This document shows, piece after piece, positions 25,426 to 36,272 of a stretch of 64,000 bases of DNA (positions are counted from its first letter, which is position 1; every line of letters begins with the position of its first letter). A program made the translations under genes and the position numbers. Below the pieces are notes generated by a model. That model was not told where the DNA came from, ran no database searches, and saw only the letters and a program-made list of their open reading frames with translations. Origin of the DNA: Nitrospira sp. (GTDB lineage Bacteria > Nitrospirota > Nitrospiria > Nitrospirales > Nitrospiraceae); NCBI GenBank assembly GCA_022226955.1, contig CP092079.1:2941043-3005042 (forward strand), written 5' to 3'.

Positions 25426-25604
25426 AATGGCTCTCCATGGGTAGCTTGAGGGGCTACGCTAAGCTAGGCCGCTTCATGTCAGCTATAACCATTTGGTAGG
25501 GGCAAGGTGTGCATGCCATGTGAGGGCAAGAAATGGTTCGATGGTTTTTGTTTTTGGCAAGGCGACTCGGGTTCAGTCGTAGTGCATCATTGAAAGTGCG
25601 AAGC

Positions 25605-25633
25605 TTGACAGTCGGGATGCGTCCCAGTAAGAT
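25605..25633 (+). promoter_or_regulatory. Sigma-70 promoter of the pyr operon
   Basis: TTGACA (25605-25610), a 17-nt spacer and TAAGAT (25628-25633): a perfect -35 box and a 5/6 -10 box. Transcription would start near 25640, just at the base of the PyrR-binding hairpin, leaving a ~320-nt leader before pyrR. Confidence 0.75.
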
Positions 25634-25636
25634 CCG

Positions 25637-25675
25637 GCTGCCTTTAACGCTCATCCTGAGAGGTGAGTAAGGAGC
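25637..25675 (+). promoter_or_regulatory. PyrR-binding RNA hairpin
   Basis: The 25654-25663 loop TCCTGAGAGG, closed by CTCA/TGAG (25650-25653 / 25664-25667), fits the PyrR-binding loop consensus ARUCCNGNGAGGYU at all but the outermost bases. Below an internal loop, a lower stem GCT-g-CCTT / AAGGAGC (25637-25644 / 25669-25675) closes the structure, as in known PyrR-binding hairpins. PyrR with UMP binds such loops and promotes termination downstream. The first gene after the leader is pyrR itself. Confidence 0.8.
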
Positions 25676-25705
25676 TTCTTATGACCGCGATCTCCGGCTC
25701 CGGCC

Positions 25706-25754
25706 GGTTCCCACAACCGAACCTTCTTGCTGACCGCAGCGAGAGGGTTTTTTT
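25706..25754 (+). terminator. Intrinsic terminator of the pyr attenuator
   Basis: A 13-bp stem (25720-25732 with 25737-25749, two G-T pairs, loop ACCG) is followed by a run of seven T (25748-25754). GGTTC at 25706-25710 can pair with GAACC at 25719-25723, which overlaps the terminator's left arm, giving a candidate antiterminator. The arrangement PyrR loop, antiterminator, terminator is the standard attenuation layout. Confidence 0.85.
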
Positions 25755-25761
25755 ATGCCGC

Positions 25762-26519
<758 letters not shown>

Positions 26520-26531
26520 GCGGAGGCTGCC

Positions 26532-27452
26532 ATGAGTCTCAAGCATAACAATCTGCTCAGTCTGGCGCCGTTGTCGGTGGAGGATATTCAGCTCATTCTT
26601 GAGACGGCCGATTCGTTCAAGGAAGTGAGCGGTCGCGAGATCAAGAAGGTGCCGGCGTTGCGTGGGCGGACGGTGGTGAATCTGTTTTTCGAGCCGAGCA
26701 CGAGAACGCGCACGTCGTTTGAATTGGCAGCCAAGCGGCTGAGCGCCGATGTGATCAACTTTTCGCCCTCGTCGAGCAGTGTCGTCAAAGGCGAAACGCT
26801 GCTCGACACGGCGCGGAATATTGAAGCGATGCAGGCGGACATTATCGTGCTGCGCCATTCCTCGGCCGGGGCGGCCGAGACGCTGGCGCGGGGCGTGAAA
26901 TCGTCGGTGATCAACGCGGGCGACGGGTGGCACGAACATCCAACCCAGGCGCTGCTCGACCTCTATACGATTCGCGAACGAGGCATGGCGTTCAAGGGAT
27001 TGCGCGTGGCCATTGTCGGGGATGTGTCGCATAGCCGGGTGGCGCGCTCCAATATTCTCGCCTTGACCAAACTAGGCGCTGAAGTCTGTGTGGTGGGGCC
27101 TGCGACCATGATTCCGCTGGGCATCGAGAAGCTGGGGGTGCGCGTCTTCCATCACCTCGACGAAGGGTTGCGGGATGTGCAGGTCGTCATGATGTTGCGG
27201 CTCCAGCTTGAGCGCCAGGGGCGGGCGCTGTTCCCGACCATTCGCGAGTATGCGCGGTTGTATGGATTGACGGCGGAGCGCATGAAGCTGGCGGATCCGA
27301 AGGCGATTGTCATGCATCCCGGCCCGATCAATCGCGGGGTCGAGATTGCGCCGGAAGTTGCGGACAGCCTCTCGTCGGTCATCTTGGATCAAGTGGCGAA
27401 CGGCGTGGCCGTTCGCATGGGAGTTTTATACTTAATGTCGGGAGCAAACTAA
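26532..27452 (+). CDS. pyrB: Aspartate carbamoyltransferase catalytic subunit
   Basis: Condenses carbamoyl phosphate with aspartate in UMP synthesis. The 306-aa protein shows the carbamoyl-phosphate loop [19 protein letters not shown] (near residues 55-73), [12 protein letters not shown], the Asp-binding [10 protein letters not shown] region and [12 protein letters not shown]. No pyrI regulatory subunit gene is seen, consistent with the PyrR-controlled, class B/C-like arrangement with pyrC adjacent. An AAGCGGAGG site precedes the ATG. Confidence 0.97.
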   Translation: MSLKHNNLLSLAPLSVEDIQLILETADSFKEVSGREIKKVPALRGRTVVNLFFEPSTRTRTSFELAAKRLSADVINFSPSSSSVVKGETLLDTARNIEAMQADIIVLRHSSAGAAETLARGVKSSVINAGDGWHEHPTQALLDLYTIRERGMAFKGLRVAIVGDVSHSRVARSNILALTKLGAEVCVVGPATMIPLGIEKLGVRVFHHLDEGLRDVQVVMMLRLQLERQGRALFPTIREYARLYGLTAERMKLADPKAIVMHPGPINRGVEIAPEVADSLSSVILDQVANGVAVRMGVLYLMSGAN

Positions 27453-27455
27453 ATC

Positions 27456-28739
27456 GTGGCGATATTGATTAAAGGTGGACAGGTCATCGATCCGGGGCGC
27501 GTTAACGGGGTTGTGGATGTGCTGATCGACCAGGGTAAAATCGCAGCGGTGGGGGCGAATCTGAAGGCGCCTGCCGGCTGTACGATTATTGAGGCTATGG
27601 GGCAGCTGGTCTTGCCGGGCTTTGTGGATCTACATGTGCATTTTCGCGAGCCGGGGTTCGAGTATAAGGAAACGATTCAGAGCGGCAGCGCTTCGGCAGT
27701 GGCCGGTGGGTTTACCACTGTTTGCGCCATGCCGAATACGAAGCCGGTGAACGACAATCAAGCGGTGACTGAATTCATGATCGATCGGGCGCGCGCGGCG
27801 GGGCTGGCGAATGTTCTGCCTATCGGAGCGATCACGAAGGGATCGGAGGGAAAAGAGCTGGCGGAAATCGGCGATCTGCACCGGTCCGGCTGCGTGGCCA
27901 TTTCCGACGATGGCAAGCCGGTGATGAACAGCCTCGTGATGCGGCGGGCGATGGAATATGCGGTGGCGTTCGACATCCCCGTGGTGGACCATTGCGAAGA
28001 TTTGCATCTTGCCGAGGGCGGCTGCATGAACGAAGGCATTATCTCGACGGAGCTGGGGCTGCCGGGAATTCCCGCTGCGGCGGAAGATGTGATGGTCGCG
28101 CGCAATCTGTCTCTGTCGGAACTGACCGGCGCGCGCTTGCATCTGGCCCATATCAGCACCGCCGGGTCGGTGCGGATGGTTCGCGAAGCCAAGGCGCGTG
28201 GGATCAAAGTCACGGCGGAGGCCTGCCCCCATCATTTCACGCTGACGGAGGATGTGGTGCGCGGGTATAACACGCTCGCGAAAATGAATCCTCCGTTGCG
28301 TCGGGGAGAAGACGTGCAGGCGATCAAAGAGGGGTTGCGCGACGGGACGATCGACGTCATCGCCACGGACCATGCGCCTCATGCGACGCAGGAAAAACAG
28401 CAAGACTTTACCGAGGCGCCGTTCGGCATCGTCGGATTGGAAACGGCGTTGTCGCTGACGCTGGCCTTGGTGGATGAGGGCGTGCTGACGTTGGAGCAGG
28501 CGGTCGATAAGCTGGCCACTGCGCCGGCTGTTGCGTTTGGGCTTAAGAAAGGCACGCTCGCGGTTGGAGCCGACGCCGATGTGGCGATCGTCGATCCCAA
28601 TGAACAGTGGCAGGTCGATCCCGGCAAGTTCAAGTCGAAGAGCCGGAATACGCCGTTTGCCGGATGGAAGGTAAAAGGCCGGGTCAGAATGACCCTCGTC
28701 GGCGGGCGGGTGGTCTACGATGCGGCGACGGAGCGGTAG
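27456..28739 (+). CDS. pyrC: Dihydroorotase (type I)
   Basis: Cyclises carbamoyl aspartate to dihydroorotate. The 427-aa length and motifs are of type I: HVHFREPGFEYKETIQSG (metal His pair), SDDGKPV, VVDHCEDLHLAEGG, LAHIST, VIATDHAPHA (catalytic Asp). The Lys that is carbamylated in other dihydroorotases has no clear counterpart here; the SDDG motif is in the equivalent area, as in the Asp-bridged type I enzymes. Such enzymes often associate with PyrB, whose gene ends 3 nt upstream. The start is GTG. Confidence 0.96.
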   Translation: MAILIKGGQVIDPGRVNGVVDVLIDQGKIAAVGANLKAPAGCTIIEAMGQLVLPGFVDLHVHFREPGFEYKETIQSGSASAVAGGFTTVCAMPNTKPVNDNQAVTEFMIDRARAAGLANVLPIGAITKGSEGKELAEIGDLHRSGCVAISDDGKPVMNSLVMRRAMEYAVAFDIPVVDHCEDLHLAEGGCMNEGIISTELGLPGIPAAAEDVMVARNLSLSELTGARLHLAHISTAGSVRMVREAKARGIKVTAEACPHHFTLTEDVVRGYNTLAKMNPPLRRGEDVQAIKEGLRDGTIDVIATDHAPHATQEKQQDFTEAPFGIVGLETALSLTLALVDEGVLTLEQAVDKLATAPAVAFGLKKGTLAVGADADVAIVDPNEQWQVDPGKFKSKSRNTPFAGWKVKGRVRMTLVGGRVVYDAATER

Positions 28740-28742
28740 CGC

Positions 28743-29279
28743 ATGGTGGAGTCCCGGGCGTTTCTGTGGATGTCTCGCGTCGGTCTGACCCTTGAGTGGC
28801 TGGCCTTGGGAGTCTGGGTGGGCGGGCTGGTGATTCTGGTAACTGCCGTGATTCCGGCGGTGTTTAATACGTTCGGCGGGCAGGATTCCGGAGGATTGTT
28901 TTTGACGAAAGCCTTTGAAGGATTCAATCGCGCGGTGATGGCGGCGATGGCGGTGATGGTAGCCGGGATGGGCTGGCGCCGGTGGGTTCAGCGCCCTGCG
29001 ATGGCTCCTACTCTGATGGAAATGATTCTGCTTGGTATGATGGTGCTGATTGCCGGATTTATCATCGGCTGGTTGCATCCTCAAGCTGCCGCGCTGCAAG
29101 CCGAGGCATTTGCCGTCAAAGATGAGACGGCGAGAAAGGCGGCGCTGGCGGCGTTTTTCAAGCTCCACATGCCGGTGCGCGCGCTCTATATGGTGAATCT
29201 TTGTTTGGGCATCGTCCTGATGGGCGTGCGGGTTAATTCTACGTTGCACACACTTCGAGTGAGCAAGGGGCAGGCATGA
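28743..29279 (+). CDS. DUF4149-family membrane protein
   Basis: A 178-aa protein with about four transmembrane helices ([72 protein letters not shown]) and a charged loop before the last helix. The [15 protein letters not shown] stretch and overall layout match DUF4149/TMEM205-like proteins, whose role is unknown. It begins 3 nt after pyrC, and its stop overlaps the carA start (ATGA), so it is translated with the pyr genes. Confidence 0.8.
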   Translation: MVESRAFLWMSRVGLTLEWLALGVWVGGLVILVTAVIPAVFNTFGGQDSGGLFLTKAFEGFNRAVMAAMAVMVAGMGWRRWVQRPAMAPTLMEMILLGMMVLIAGFIIGWLHPQAAALQAEAFAVKDETARKAALAAFFKLHMPVRALYMVNLCLGIVLMGVRVNSTLHTLRVSKGQA

Positions 29280-30454
29280 AGAAAGCGTTGCTGGCATTGG
29301 CCGATGGGACGGTATTCGAGGGGCGCGCGCTTGGCTATGAAGGCGAGGCGGTCGGCGAAGCGGTGTTCAATACGGCCATGACGGGGTACCAAGAGGTGCT
29401 CACCGATCCCTCCTACAAGGGACAGATTGTGACGATGACCTGTCCGCATATCGGGAACTATGGGGTGACGCCGGAGGATGTCGAGTCGCGGAAAGTGTGG
29501 GCCGAGGGGTTTGTGGTGATGGAGGCCAGCCGGCTGGCGAGTAATTGGCGCGGGAAAGAGTGCCTGCAGGACTATCTGGCCAAGGCCAAGATCGTTGCGA
29601 TTGAGGGACTGGATACGCGCGCGCTGACGCGGCATCTCAGGGAGAAGGGCTCGCAGCAGGCTGTGATTACGCATGTGAATACCGATCGAGCGTCTGCCGT
29701 GAAGAAGGCTCAGCAGGCTCCGAGTATTCTCGGCCGCGATCTGGTGGCGGAGGTGACCTCCACACGTTCGTACGAATGGACCGCAGGGTCGGGGGAATGG
29801 ATGCCCGATGCGGCGCCCGTGCGGCCGCGATCCAAGAAACGAGCGCCCTGGCGGGTGGTTGCCTACGATTTCGGCGTGAAGGAAAATATTCTTCGGCGGC
29901 TGGTCGATGTGGGCTGCCAGGTCACGGTGGTGCCGGCTTCGACCTCGGCGGCCGAGGTGCAGGCATTGAAACCGAACGGAGTGTTTCTCTCGAATGGGCC
30001 TGGCGATCCGGAGGGCGTGCCCTATGCGATGGAAGCGGTGCGCGCGTTGATCGGCCGCTCTCCGATTTTCGGGATCTGTCTTGGCCATCAAATTATCGGA
30101 TTGGCCTTGGGCCTCAAGACGTACAAGCTGAAGTTCGGGCATCATGGGTCGAACCATCCGGTGATCGATCTTCGGACGCGCAAGGTGGAGATTACGTCGC
30201 AGAATCACAATTTTGCCGTGCAGAGCCCGGCGCCGTTCAGCGGCATGCCGGAGCGTCCAGTGACCGTCGAGACCAAGCTTGGCAAGGTGTCGATCACCCA
30301 TCTGAGCCTGAACGATCAGTCGATTGAAGGGCTGGCCTGCTTGGACCAGCCGGTCTTTTCCGTGCAGTATCATCCCGAAGCCTCGCCCGGTCCGCACGAC
30401 TCGGCGTACTTGTTTGAGGAATTTGTGCGGCTCATGGAGAAACATCATGGATAG
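29276..30454 (+). CDS. carA: Carbamoyl-phosphate synthase small (glutaminase) subunit
   Basis: Releases ammonia from glutamine for CarB. The 392-aa protein has the N-terminal CPSase domain ([40 protein letters not shown]) and a class I glutamine amidotransferase domain with the nucleophile Cys in [16 protein letters not shown] and the His-Glu pair in [13 protein letters not shown]. Its ATG overlaps the preceding stop, and the next gene's ATG lies inside its last codons. Confidence 0.97.
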   Translation: MKKALLALADGTVFEGRALGYEGEAVGEAVFNTAMTGYQEVLTDPSYKGQIVTMTCPHIGNYGVTPEDVESRKVWAEGFVVMEASRLASNWRGKECLQDYLAKAKIVAIEGLDTRALTRHLREKGSQQAVITHVNTDRASAVKKAQQAPSILGRDLVAEVTSTRSYEWTAGSGEWMPDAAPVRPRSKKRAPWRVVAYDFGVKENILRRLVDVGCQVTVVPASTSAAEVQALKPNGVFLSNGPGDPEGVPYAMEAVRALIGRSPIFGICLGHQIIGLALGLKTYKLKFGHHGSNHPVIDLRTRKVEITSQNHNFAVQSPAPFSGMPERPVTVETKLGKVSITHLSLNDQSIEGLACLDQPVFSVQYHPEASPGPHDSAYLFEEFVRLMEKHHG

Positions 30455-31412
30455 ATTCAACCGATTCGTCGCCGGTCTGTTTGTCGTGGGCTTGAGTGTG
30501 CTGCACACGGCCTGTGTCAGTATCAATATTCCTCCGGCGCCCGCTCAGTTGGAGGAGCGGCACGTGAGCGGCTCGGGGAAGGATAAGATTCTGCTCGTGG
30601 ATGTGTCCGGGATGATCAGCTCGGAAGACAAAGAGAGTTTTTATACCTATCCCAGCATGATCGCGACGATCAAGGAAGAGCTGACGCGGGCCTCGCGCGA
30701 CGAGTCGGTCAAGGCGCTGGTGTTGCGGATCAATACGCCTGGCGGCACGGTGACGGCGTCGGATATCATTCACCATGAGCTGAAATTGTTTAAAGCGTCC
30801 CGCAAGATTCCGGTCGTTGCGTCGATCATGGATGTGGGGGCCTCGGGCGGCTATTACATCGCCTCCGCCGCGGATCGGATCATGGCCCATCCTTCGACCG
30901 TGACAGGGAGCATTGGAGTCATCATGCTCACGGTGAATGCGCATGGACTGCTGGAGAAAGTGGGAGTAGAAGCCAACGCGATCACCTCCGGTCCCCGAAA
31001 GGATATGGGGTCGCCGTTTCGCGCGATGACTCCGGAGGAACGGGGCATTTTTCAGGGCTTGATCGATTCGTTCTATCAACGGTTTTTGGCGGTGGTGCAG
31101 GAGGGCCGGCCGAATCTCCAGATGGAGCAGATCAAGAAGCTGGCCGATGGGCGAATCTATACCGGCGATCAAGCGAAAGCGGCGGGATTGGTCGATGAGA
31201 TTGGGTATCTGGAGGAGGCCATTGACGCGGCGAAGAAGAAAGCGGGGCTGACCGAGGCGAGAGTGGTGACCTATCATCGTCCGGGCGATTATGCGAACAA
31301 TGTGTATACCAAGCTCATGACGCCCGGTCCGCTGGCGGCGCTGGGCCATCTCGACGTGATGTCGTTTGTCCGAGGCGGTACGCCTCAGTTCATGTATTTA
31401 TGGATGCCGTAG
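30447..31412 (+). CDS. sppA: SppA-type signal peptide peptidase (S49), probable lipoprotein
   Basis: A 321-aa serine protease of the short SppA type. ATG 30447 overlaps the end of carA by 8 nt and starts a signal sequence ([17 protein letters not shown]), with a lipobox-like LHTAC. The core shows [33 protein letters not shown] with the nucleophile Ser, [10 protein letters not shown], and the general-base Lys in [12 protein letters not shown], the Ser/Lys dyad of the short SppA family. It degrades cleaved signal peptides or membrane proteins. Its presence between carA and carB is unusual. Confidence 0.9.
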   Translation: MDRFNRFVAGLFVVGLSVLHTACVSINIPPAPAQLEERHVSGSGKDKILLVDVSGMISSEDKESFYTYPSMIATIKEELTRASRDESVKALVLRINTPGGTVTASDIIHHELKLFKASRKIPVVASIMDVGASGGYYIASAADRIMAHPSTVTGSIGVIMLTVNAHGLLEKVGVEANAITSGPRKDMGSPFRAMTPEERGIFQGLIDSFYQRFLAVVQEGRPNLQMEQIKKLADGRIYTGDQAKAAGLVDEIGYLEEAIDAAKKKAGLTEARVVTYHRPGDYANNVYTKLMTPGPLAALGHLDVMSFVRGGTPQFMYLWMP

Positions 31413-31434
31413 AAGAAGTGATGGGTGATGAGTG

Positions 31435-32391
31435 ATGGGTTCGGGCCAGATAAACCAAACGAACCAGGCAGACCAGATCAGCCGTCGTGCTGTATTGGCG
31501 CTTGGCGCGCGAGGGGTGGCTGGAATCTATGCGGCATTGGGTGCCTGCTCGGCAGTGGGATTATTGTCGTCGATAGCGGGCTGTTATCGGGCTCCAGGCA
31601 CGGCTCGCGATCAGCTCATTTTCTTCTCCGAAGAAAAAGAATTGCAGTTCGGCCTTGAAGCCTATCGGGAAGTCTTGCGGCAGGCCAGACTCAGTGAGAA
31701 TCCGGAGATCAATGAGCTGGTGCAGCGTGTCGGGCAGCGGATTGCCAAAGCCGCCAACAAACCGGACTATCAGTGGGAATTTGCCGTCATTGACGATGAC
31801 AAGATGGTGAACGCCTTTGCGCTTCCTGGCGGAAAGGTCGCCGTGTTCACCGGCATTCTCAAACACACCAAAGATGAGGCCGGCTTGGCGACGGTGATGG
31901 GGCACGAGGTTGCCCATGCGCTTCAGCGGCACGGGGTCGAGCGGATGAGCCGCAGCATCATCGATCAGATCGCGCAACTCGGCGCGATTGGCGCCGCGGT
32001 GGGATCCCATGCTGGCGGCGGGGCGGTGGCCGGCGCATTGGGAGCGTACGGGGTGAACGTGTCGCTGCCGTTCAACCGCAAACAGGAATCGGAGGCGGAC
32101 TACATTGGGCTGCGGTTGATGGCAGAGGCGGGATTCGATCCGCGCGAAGCGGTGCCGTTTTGGGAACGCATGAGCGGATGTCCGAGGCAGATGATCGGGA
32201 AGTTGTGTTTCCGCGCACAGCAATCGATCCCAGAGTTTCTCTCCACGCATCCGTCCGATGCCACGCGGCTCAGTCAAATCGAGGCCTGGCTGCCCGAGGC
32301 CATGCAGCATTACCGGGGGCCCACTGCTCCGGTGACGCCGCCTTCTGCACCCTACCGGCCGTTGATCGGACCGATGCCGAAAATGAGTTAG
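31435..32391 (+). CDS. M48-family metallopeptidase, lipoprotein
   Basis: A 318-aa protein with a twin-Arg-like N-terminus (SRRAVLALGARG) and a hydrophobic stretch ending in a lipobox SIAGC (near residue 50), so it is probably anchored in a membrane facing the periplasm. The zinc site is HEVAH (in VMGHEVAHALQRHG), with the third ligand Glu in QESEADYIGLRLM. This is the BepA/LoiP-like arrangement of M48B/C peptidases linked to outer-membrane quality control. Length and domain order are normal; no TPR follows. The start is ambiguous between GTG 31432 and ATG 31435. Confidence 0.9.
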   Translation: MGSGQINQTNQADQISRRAVLALGARGVAGIYAALGACSAVGLLSSIAGCYRAPGTARDQLIFFSEEKELQFGLEAYREVLRQARLSENPEINELVQRVGQRIAKAANKPDYQWEFAVIDDDKMVNAFALPGGKVAVFTGILKHTKDEAGLATVMGHEVAHALQRHGVERMSRSIIDQIAQLGAIGAAVGSHAGGGAVAGALGAYGVNVSLPFNRKQESEADYIGLRLMAEAGFDPREAVPFWERMSGCPRQMIGKLCFRAQQSIPEFLSTHPSDATRLSQIEAWLPEAMQHYRGPTAPVTPPSAPYRPLIGPMPKMS

Positions 32392-32490
32392 GTTCGTACT
32401 GTAGAGGGCAGATGTCGAAACGTACTGATAGCAAGTCGATGTTGCTCGATGGATTCGGACTGATCGGGATGGGTCGTACACCCAAATGAG
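32381..32490 (+). repeat. 103-bp degenerate tandem copy of the carB start region
   Basis: The sequence from 'aaatgagttaggttcgtactgtagagg' (32381 on) through the first ~25 codons after ATG 32412 repeats at an offset of 103 bp as the true carB start (32484 on, ATG 32515). The 5' parts are nearly identical ('atgagttaggttc', 'ctgtagagg', 'cgaaacg-actgat'); the coding parts have diverged more. The unit includes the last bases of the M48 gene, so the copy arose by tandem duplication across the gene junction. Confidence 0.85.
32412..32489 (+). CDS. Vestigial 25-aa ORF from the duplicated carB head
   Basis: ATG 32412 to TGA 32487-32489 encodes [19 protein letters not shown] followed by MGRTPK. It mirrors the CarB N-terminus [19 protein letters not shown], keeping the same ribosome site (GTAGAGGGC). 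It could still be translated as a leader peptide just upstream of carB or be a silent relic. The glycine-rich nucleotide-binding part is lost, so it has no CarB function. Confidence 0.35.
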   Translation: MSKRTDSKSMLLDGFGLIGMGRTPK

Positions 32491-32514
32491 TTAGGTTCAC
32501 ACTGTAGAGGACGC

Positions 32515-35500
32515 ATGCCGAAACGCACTGATATCAAGTCTATCCTGCTAATTGGGTCTGGTCCGATTGTCATCGGCCAGGCCTGCGAGTTTGACTATTC
32601 CGGCACGCAAGCCTGCAAAGCGCTGCGGGAAGAGGGCTACCGGGTCATTCTCATCAACAGCAACCCCGCGACGATCATGACCGATCCCGAGCTGGCCGAC
32701 CGTACCTATGTTGAGCCGATCACGTTGGACGTGGTTGAGAAAGTCATTGAGCGTGAGCGTCCGGATGCGCTCTTGCCGACGATGGGCGGGCAGACAGCAT
32801 TGAATGCCACAATGGGGTTGGTGAAGCGCGGTGTGTTGGAGAAGTATGGCGTCAAGCTGATCGGCGCGTCGGCGGAAGCCATTCACAAAGCCGAAGACCG
32901 CGAAGCGTTCAAGCAGGCGATGCAACGAATCGGGTTGAGCGTGCCGGAGAGCGGCACCGCGCACAATCGCGAAGAAGCGGCCAGGATTTTGGAGAAAGTC
33001 GGTTTTCCCGCCATCATCCGGCCTTCCTTTACGATGGGTGGCACCGGCGGCAACATCGCCTACAACCGGGAAGAATTCGAAAAGCTCATCGACTGGGCCT
33101 TGGCTATGAGCCCGACCAGCCAGGTGCTGATCGAACGCTCGTTGATAGGCTGGAAAGAGTACGAGCTGGAGGTCATGCGGGATCTGAAGGACAATGTCGT
33201 CATCGTCTGTCCGATCGAGAACCTCGACCCGATGGGCGTGCATACCGGCGACAGCATTACCGTTGCGCCGGCCATGACGCTGACCGACAAAGAGTATCAA
33301 CGCATGCGCAACGCGGCGCTGCGGATCATTCGCGAGATTGGCGTCGATACGGGCGGCTCGAATATTCAATTCGGCCTGAATCCCGACAATGGGGAAATGA
33401 TCATCATCGAAATGAATCCGCGCGTCTCGCGCAGTTCGGCGCTGGCATCGAAGGCTACGGGGTTTCCAATTGCGAAGATCGCGGCGAAACTGGCCATCGG
33501 CTATACGCTAGACGAAATTCCCAACGACATCACCGGCGTGACGAAGGCGTCGTTCGAGCCCACAATCGACTATGTCGTGGTCAAGATTCCCCGCTTTGCC
33601 TTTCAGAAGTTCAAGGGGGCCGATCCGACGCTCACGACGCAGATGAAGTCGGTGGGTGAAGTGATGGCCATCGGCCGGACATTCAAGGAGTCGTTGCAGA
33701 AGGCGATTCGCTCGCTGGAGTTGGACTTGAACGGTCTAGCGTCGCGGGTCGGCATCGATCGGGGCATTCCCGCCGAGTTCAATCGTGCCGAGGTGTTGGA
33801 AAAGGTGCAGCGCACCTTGAAAACGCCGTTGCCCGAGCGGCTGTGGTATCTGGCAGATGGGATCAGACTCGGCCTCACGAATGACGACTTATTCGCGCTG
33901 ACCAAAATCGATCCTTGGTTTTTGGAGCAGGTGCGCGAGCTGATCCGCTTTGAACGGGCGGTGATCGGCCAGGCCGGCAACGCCGCGGCAGCGCTCTCCG
34001 GTGATCTATTGTGGGAGGCCAAGGAGCTGGGGTTTTCCGATGAACGGATCGGTCAACTGCTCGGCGTCGAGGGCGCTGCCGTTCGGGCGGCACGCATGGG
34101 ATCCGCCAAGTCGGCTAGGACCGTGACGTATAAGCGGGTGGATACCTGCGCCGCGGAGTTTGAAGCGCATACGCCCTATCTCTATTCGACTTACGGCAGT
34201 GAATGCGAGTCGCGTCCATCCGACCGCACGAAGGTCGTGATCCTCGGCGGCGGCCCCAACCGGATCGGGCAGGGAATCGAGTTCGACTATTGTTGTGTGC
34301 ATGCGGCGATGGCGTTGCGTGAAGAGGGCGTCGAAACGATCATGGTGAACTGCAACCCCGAAACGGTGAGTACAGACTACGATACGTCGGATCGCCTCTA
34401 CTTCGAGCCGCTCACCGAGGAGGATGTGCTGAGCATCATTCATCGAGAGCAACCCCTCGGCGTGGTGCTGCAATTCGGCGGGCAGACGCCGTTGAAACTG
34501 GCGTTGCCGCTTTCTAAGGCCGGAGTGAAGATTTTGGGGACGAGTCCCGAGGCAATCGACCGGGCGGAGGATCGAGAGCGGTTCCGCGATTTGCTGGATA
34601 AGCTCGGATTGCGCCAGGCCGAAAGCGGCATGGCCCGTTCCGTCGAGGAAGCGGTGACGATTGCCGGGAAGATTACTTATCCTGTCATGGTGCGTCCTTC
34701 CTATGTGCTCGGCGGACGGTCGATGCAGATTGTGTACGATGAAAAAGATTTGCTGGAGTACATGCGTTCAGCGGTGAAGGCGTCGCCCAAGCATCCGGTC
34801 TTGATCGACAAGTATCTGTCCGATGCGATTGAAATCGATGCCGATGCCATTTCGGACGGCAAGACGGTCGTCGTGGCCGGTATTATGGAGCATATTGAAG
34901 AAGCCGGAGTCCATTCGGGCGATTCGGCCTGTTCACTTCCGCCCTATAGTTTGGACGCAGCGCTCGTCGGTGAGATCGAGCGGCAGATGAAGGCGTTGGC
35001 ATTGGAGCTGGGCGTGGTGGGTCTGATGAACGCGCAGTTCGCCGTGAAGGGCAACCGGGTCTATGTGCTCGAAGTGAATCCACGGGGTTCGCGCACGGTG
35101 CCGTTTGTGAGCAAGGCCATCGGGGCCCCGCTAGCCAAGCTGGCGATGAAAGTGATGCTGGGGAAGTCGCTGCAAGATCTTGGGTTCACTACGGCGCCAC
35201 AGCCGGCGCATTTGTCGGTGAAGGAAGCCGTGTTTCCGTTCAATAAGTTTCCTGGGGTGGATGTGCTGTTGGGGCCGGAGATGAAGTCGACGGGAGAAGT
35301 CATGGGCATCGACAGCGATTTCGGCTGGGCGTTTGCCAAGTCTCAAGCCGGCGCCGGGGCCATGCTGCCTCAAGCAGGGACGGCCTTTATCAGTGTGAAA
35401 GAATCCGATCAGCCAGCCGCCTGGGATGTGGCGAAGCGGCTGCGCAGCCTGGGATTCACGATTCAGGCGACCAGTGGCACGGCCAGCTTCTTGAGGGATA

Positions 35501-35778
35501 AAGGGGTTGAGGTGGAGACGGTCAATAAAGTAAAAGAGGGACGTCCCCATATCGTGGATCACATTAAAAACGGGTCTGTTGCGCTGGTCGTGAATACCGT
35601 GCGAACAGCCTCCGCCCATACGGACTCGCTTTCGATTCGCCGGGAGGCCCTGCAGCGGGGCGTGCCGTACTATACGACGATGCGAGGCGCGCTGGCGGCG
35701 GCGATGGGGATTGAGGCGCTGACCAAGAAAGAATTGTCGATTCGATCTCTGCAAGAGTATCATCGCCGTCAGGCGTAA
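32515..35778 (+). CDS. carB: Carbamoyl-phosphate synthase large subunit
   Basis: Makes carbamoyl phosphate from bicarbonate, ammonia and 2 ATP. At 1087 aa it is full length: two homologous ATP-grasp halves ([20 protein letters not shown] near residue 170; [20 protein letters not shown] near 725), two N-terminal PreATP-grasp folds ([33 protein letters not shown]), an oligomerisation domain between them and a C-terminal MGS-like regulatory domain ([18 protein letters not shown]) where UMP would bind. GTAGAGGACGC precedes the ATG. It is separated from carA by two protease genes. Confidence 0.97.
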   Translation: MPKRTDIKSILLIGSGPIVIGQACEFDYSGTQACKALREEGYRVILINSNPATIMTDPELADRTYVEPITLDVVEKVIERERPDALLPTMGGQTALNATMGLVKRGVLEKYGVKLIGASAEAIHKAEDREAFKQAMQRIGLSVPESGTAHNREEAARILEKVGFPAIIRPSFTMGGTGGNIAYNREEFEKLIDWALAMSPTSQVLIERSLIGWKEYELEVMRDLKDNVVIVCPIENLDPMGVHTGDSITVAPAMTLTDKEYQRMRNAALRIIREIGVDTGGSNIQFGLNPDNGEMIIIEMNPRVSRSSALASKATGFPIAKIAAKLAIGYTLDEIPNDITGVTKASFEPTIDYVVVKIPRFAFQKFKGADPTLTTQMKSVGEVMAIGRTFKESLQKAIRSLELDLNGLASRVGIDRGIPAEFNRAEVLEKVQRTLKTPLPERLWYLADGIRLGLTNDDLFALTKIDPWFLEQVRELIRFERAVIGQAGNAAAALSGDLLWEAKELGFSDERIGQLLGVEGAAVRAARMGSAKSARTVTYKRVDTCAAEFEAHTPYLYSTYGSECESRPSDRTKVVILGGGPNRIGQGIEFDYCCVHAAMALREEGVETIMVNCNPETVSTDYDTSDRLYFEPLTEEDVLSIIHREQPLGVVLQFGGQTPLKLALPLSKAGVKILGTSPEAIDRAEDRERFRDLLDKLGLRQAESGMARSVEEAVTIAGKITYPVMVRPSYVLGGRSMQIVYDEKDLLEYMRSAVKASPKHPVLIDKYLSDAIEIDADAISDGKTVVVAGIMEHIEEAGVHSGDSACSLPPYSLDAALVGEIERQMKALALELGVVGLMNAQFAVKGNRVYVLEVNPRGSRTVPFVSKAIGAPLAKLAMKVMLGKSLQDLGFTTAPQPAHLSVKEAVFPFNKFPGVDVLLGPEMKSTGEVMGIDSDFGWAFAKSQAGAGAMLPQAGTAFISVKESDQPAAWDVAKRLRSLGFTIQATSGTASFLRDKGVEVETVNKVKEGRPHIVDHIKNGSVALVVNTVRTASAHTDSLSIRREALQRGVPYYTTMRGALAAAMGIEALTKKELSIRSLQEYHRRQA

Positions 35779-35794
35779 GAGGAGTTGTTGCAGC

Positions 35795-36271
35795 ATGCCG
35801 ACACCCATTACTCAAAAAGGCTATGACGCGCTGAAGGCCGAACTCGACCGCTTTCGCAAGGTGGAACGTCCGAAGAATATCGAAGCGATTGCCGAAGCCC
35901 GCGCGCATGGCGATTTGAGCGAGAACGCCGAGTATGACGCGGCCAAAGAGCGGCAGGGGTTTATCGCCGCGCGTATCGCCGAACTCGAAACCAAAATTGC
36001 GGAAGCCCGGGTGGTGGACACGACCGGCCGTACGACGGACACCGCGGTGTTCGGCGCGACGGTGCTGGTGATCGAGCAGGAGTCGCAGTCGAAGCGGCAA
36101 TATACGCTGGTCGGCCAAGACGAAGCCGACATGAAGGTCAATCGAATCTCCGTGCAGTCGCCGGTCGGCCGCGCGCTGATCGGCAAGCGGGTTGGGGATT
36201 TTGTTGAGGTGACGACGCCCACGAAGGTCATGGAATACGAAATCGTGGAGATTAAGTTCGAGGAACTGTGA
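35795..36271 (+). CDS. greA: Transcription elongation factor GreA
   Basis: Stimulates RNA cleavage by backtracked RNA polymerase. The 158-aa length is standard. The N-terminal coiled coil carries the acidic tip AHGDLSENAEYDAAKERQGF (D and E that reach the active site), and the C-terminal FKBP-like domain holds NRISVQSPVGRALIGKRVGD and ends in VMEYEIVEIKFEEL. It lies 16 nt after carB, a common position for greA, so it is probably in the same transcript. The next gene follows after 1 nt. Confidence 0.97.
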   Translation: MPTPITQKGYDALKAELDRFRKVERPKNIEAIAEARAHGDLSENAEYDAAKERQGFIAARIAELETKIAEARVVDTTGRTTDTAVFGATVLVIEQESQSKRQYTLVGQDEADMKVNRISVQSPVGRALIGKRVGDFVEVTTPTKVMEYEIVEIKFEEL

Positions 36272-36272
36272 C

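Noticed and set aside
27630-29297. Long open frame (555 codons) on the minus strand opposite pyrC and the DUF4149 gene
   Set aside because: It is antisense to clear genes with strong motifs, is His/Arg/Gln-rich as expected from reversed GC-rich coding sequence, and lacks recognisable domains.
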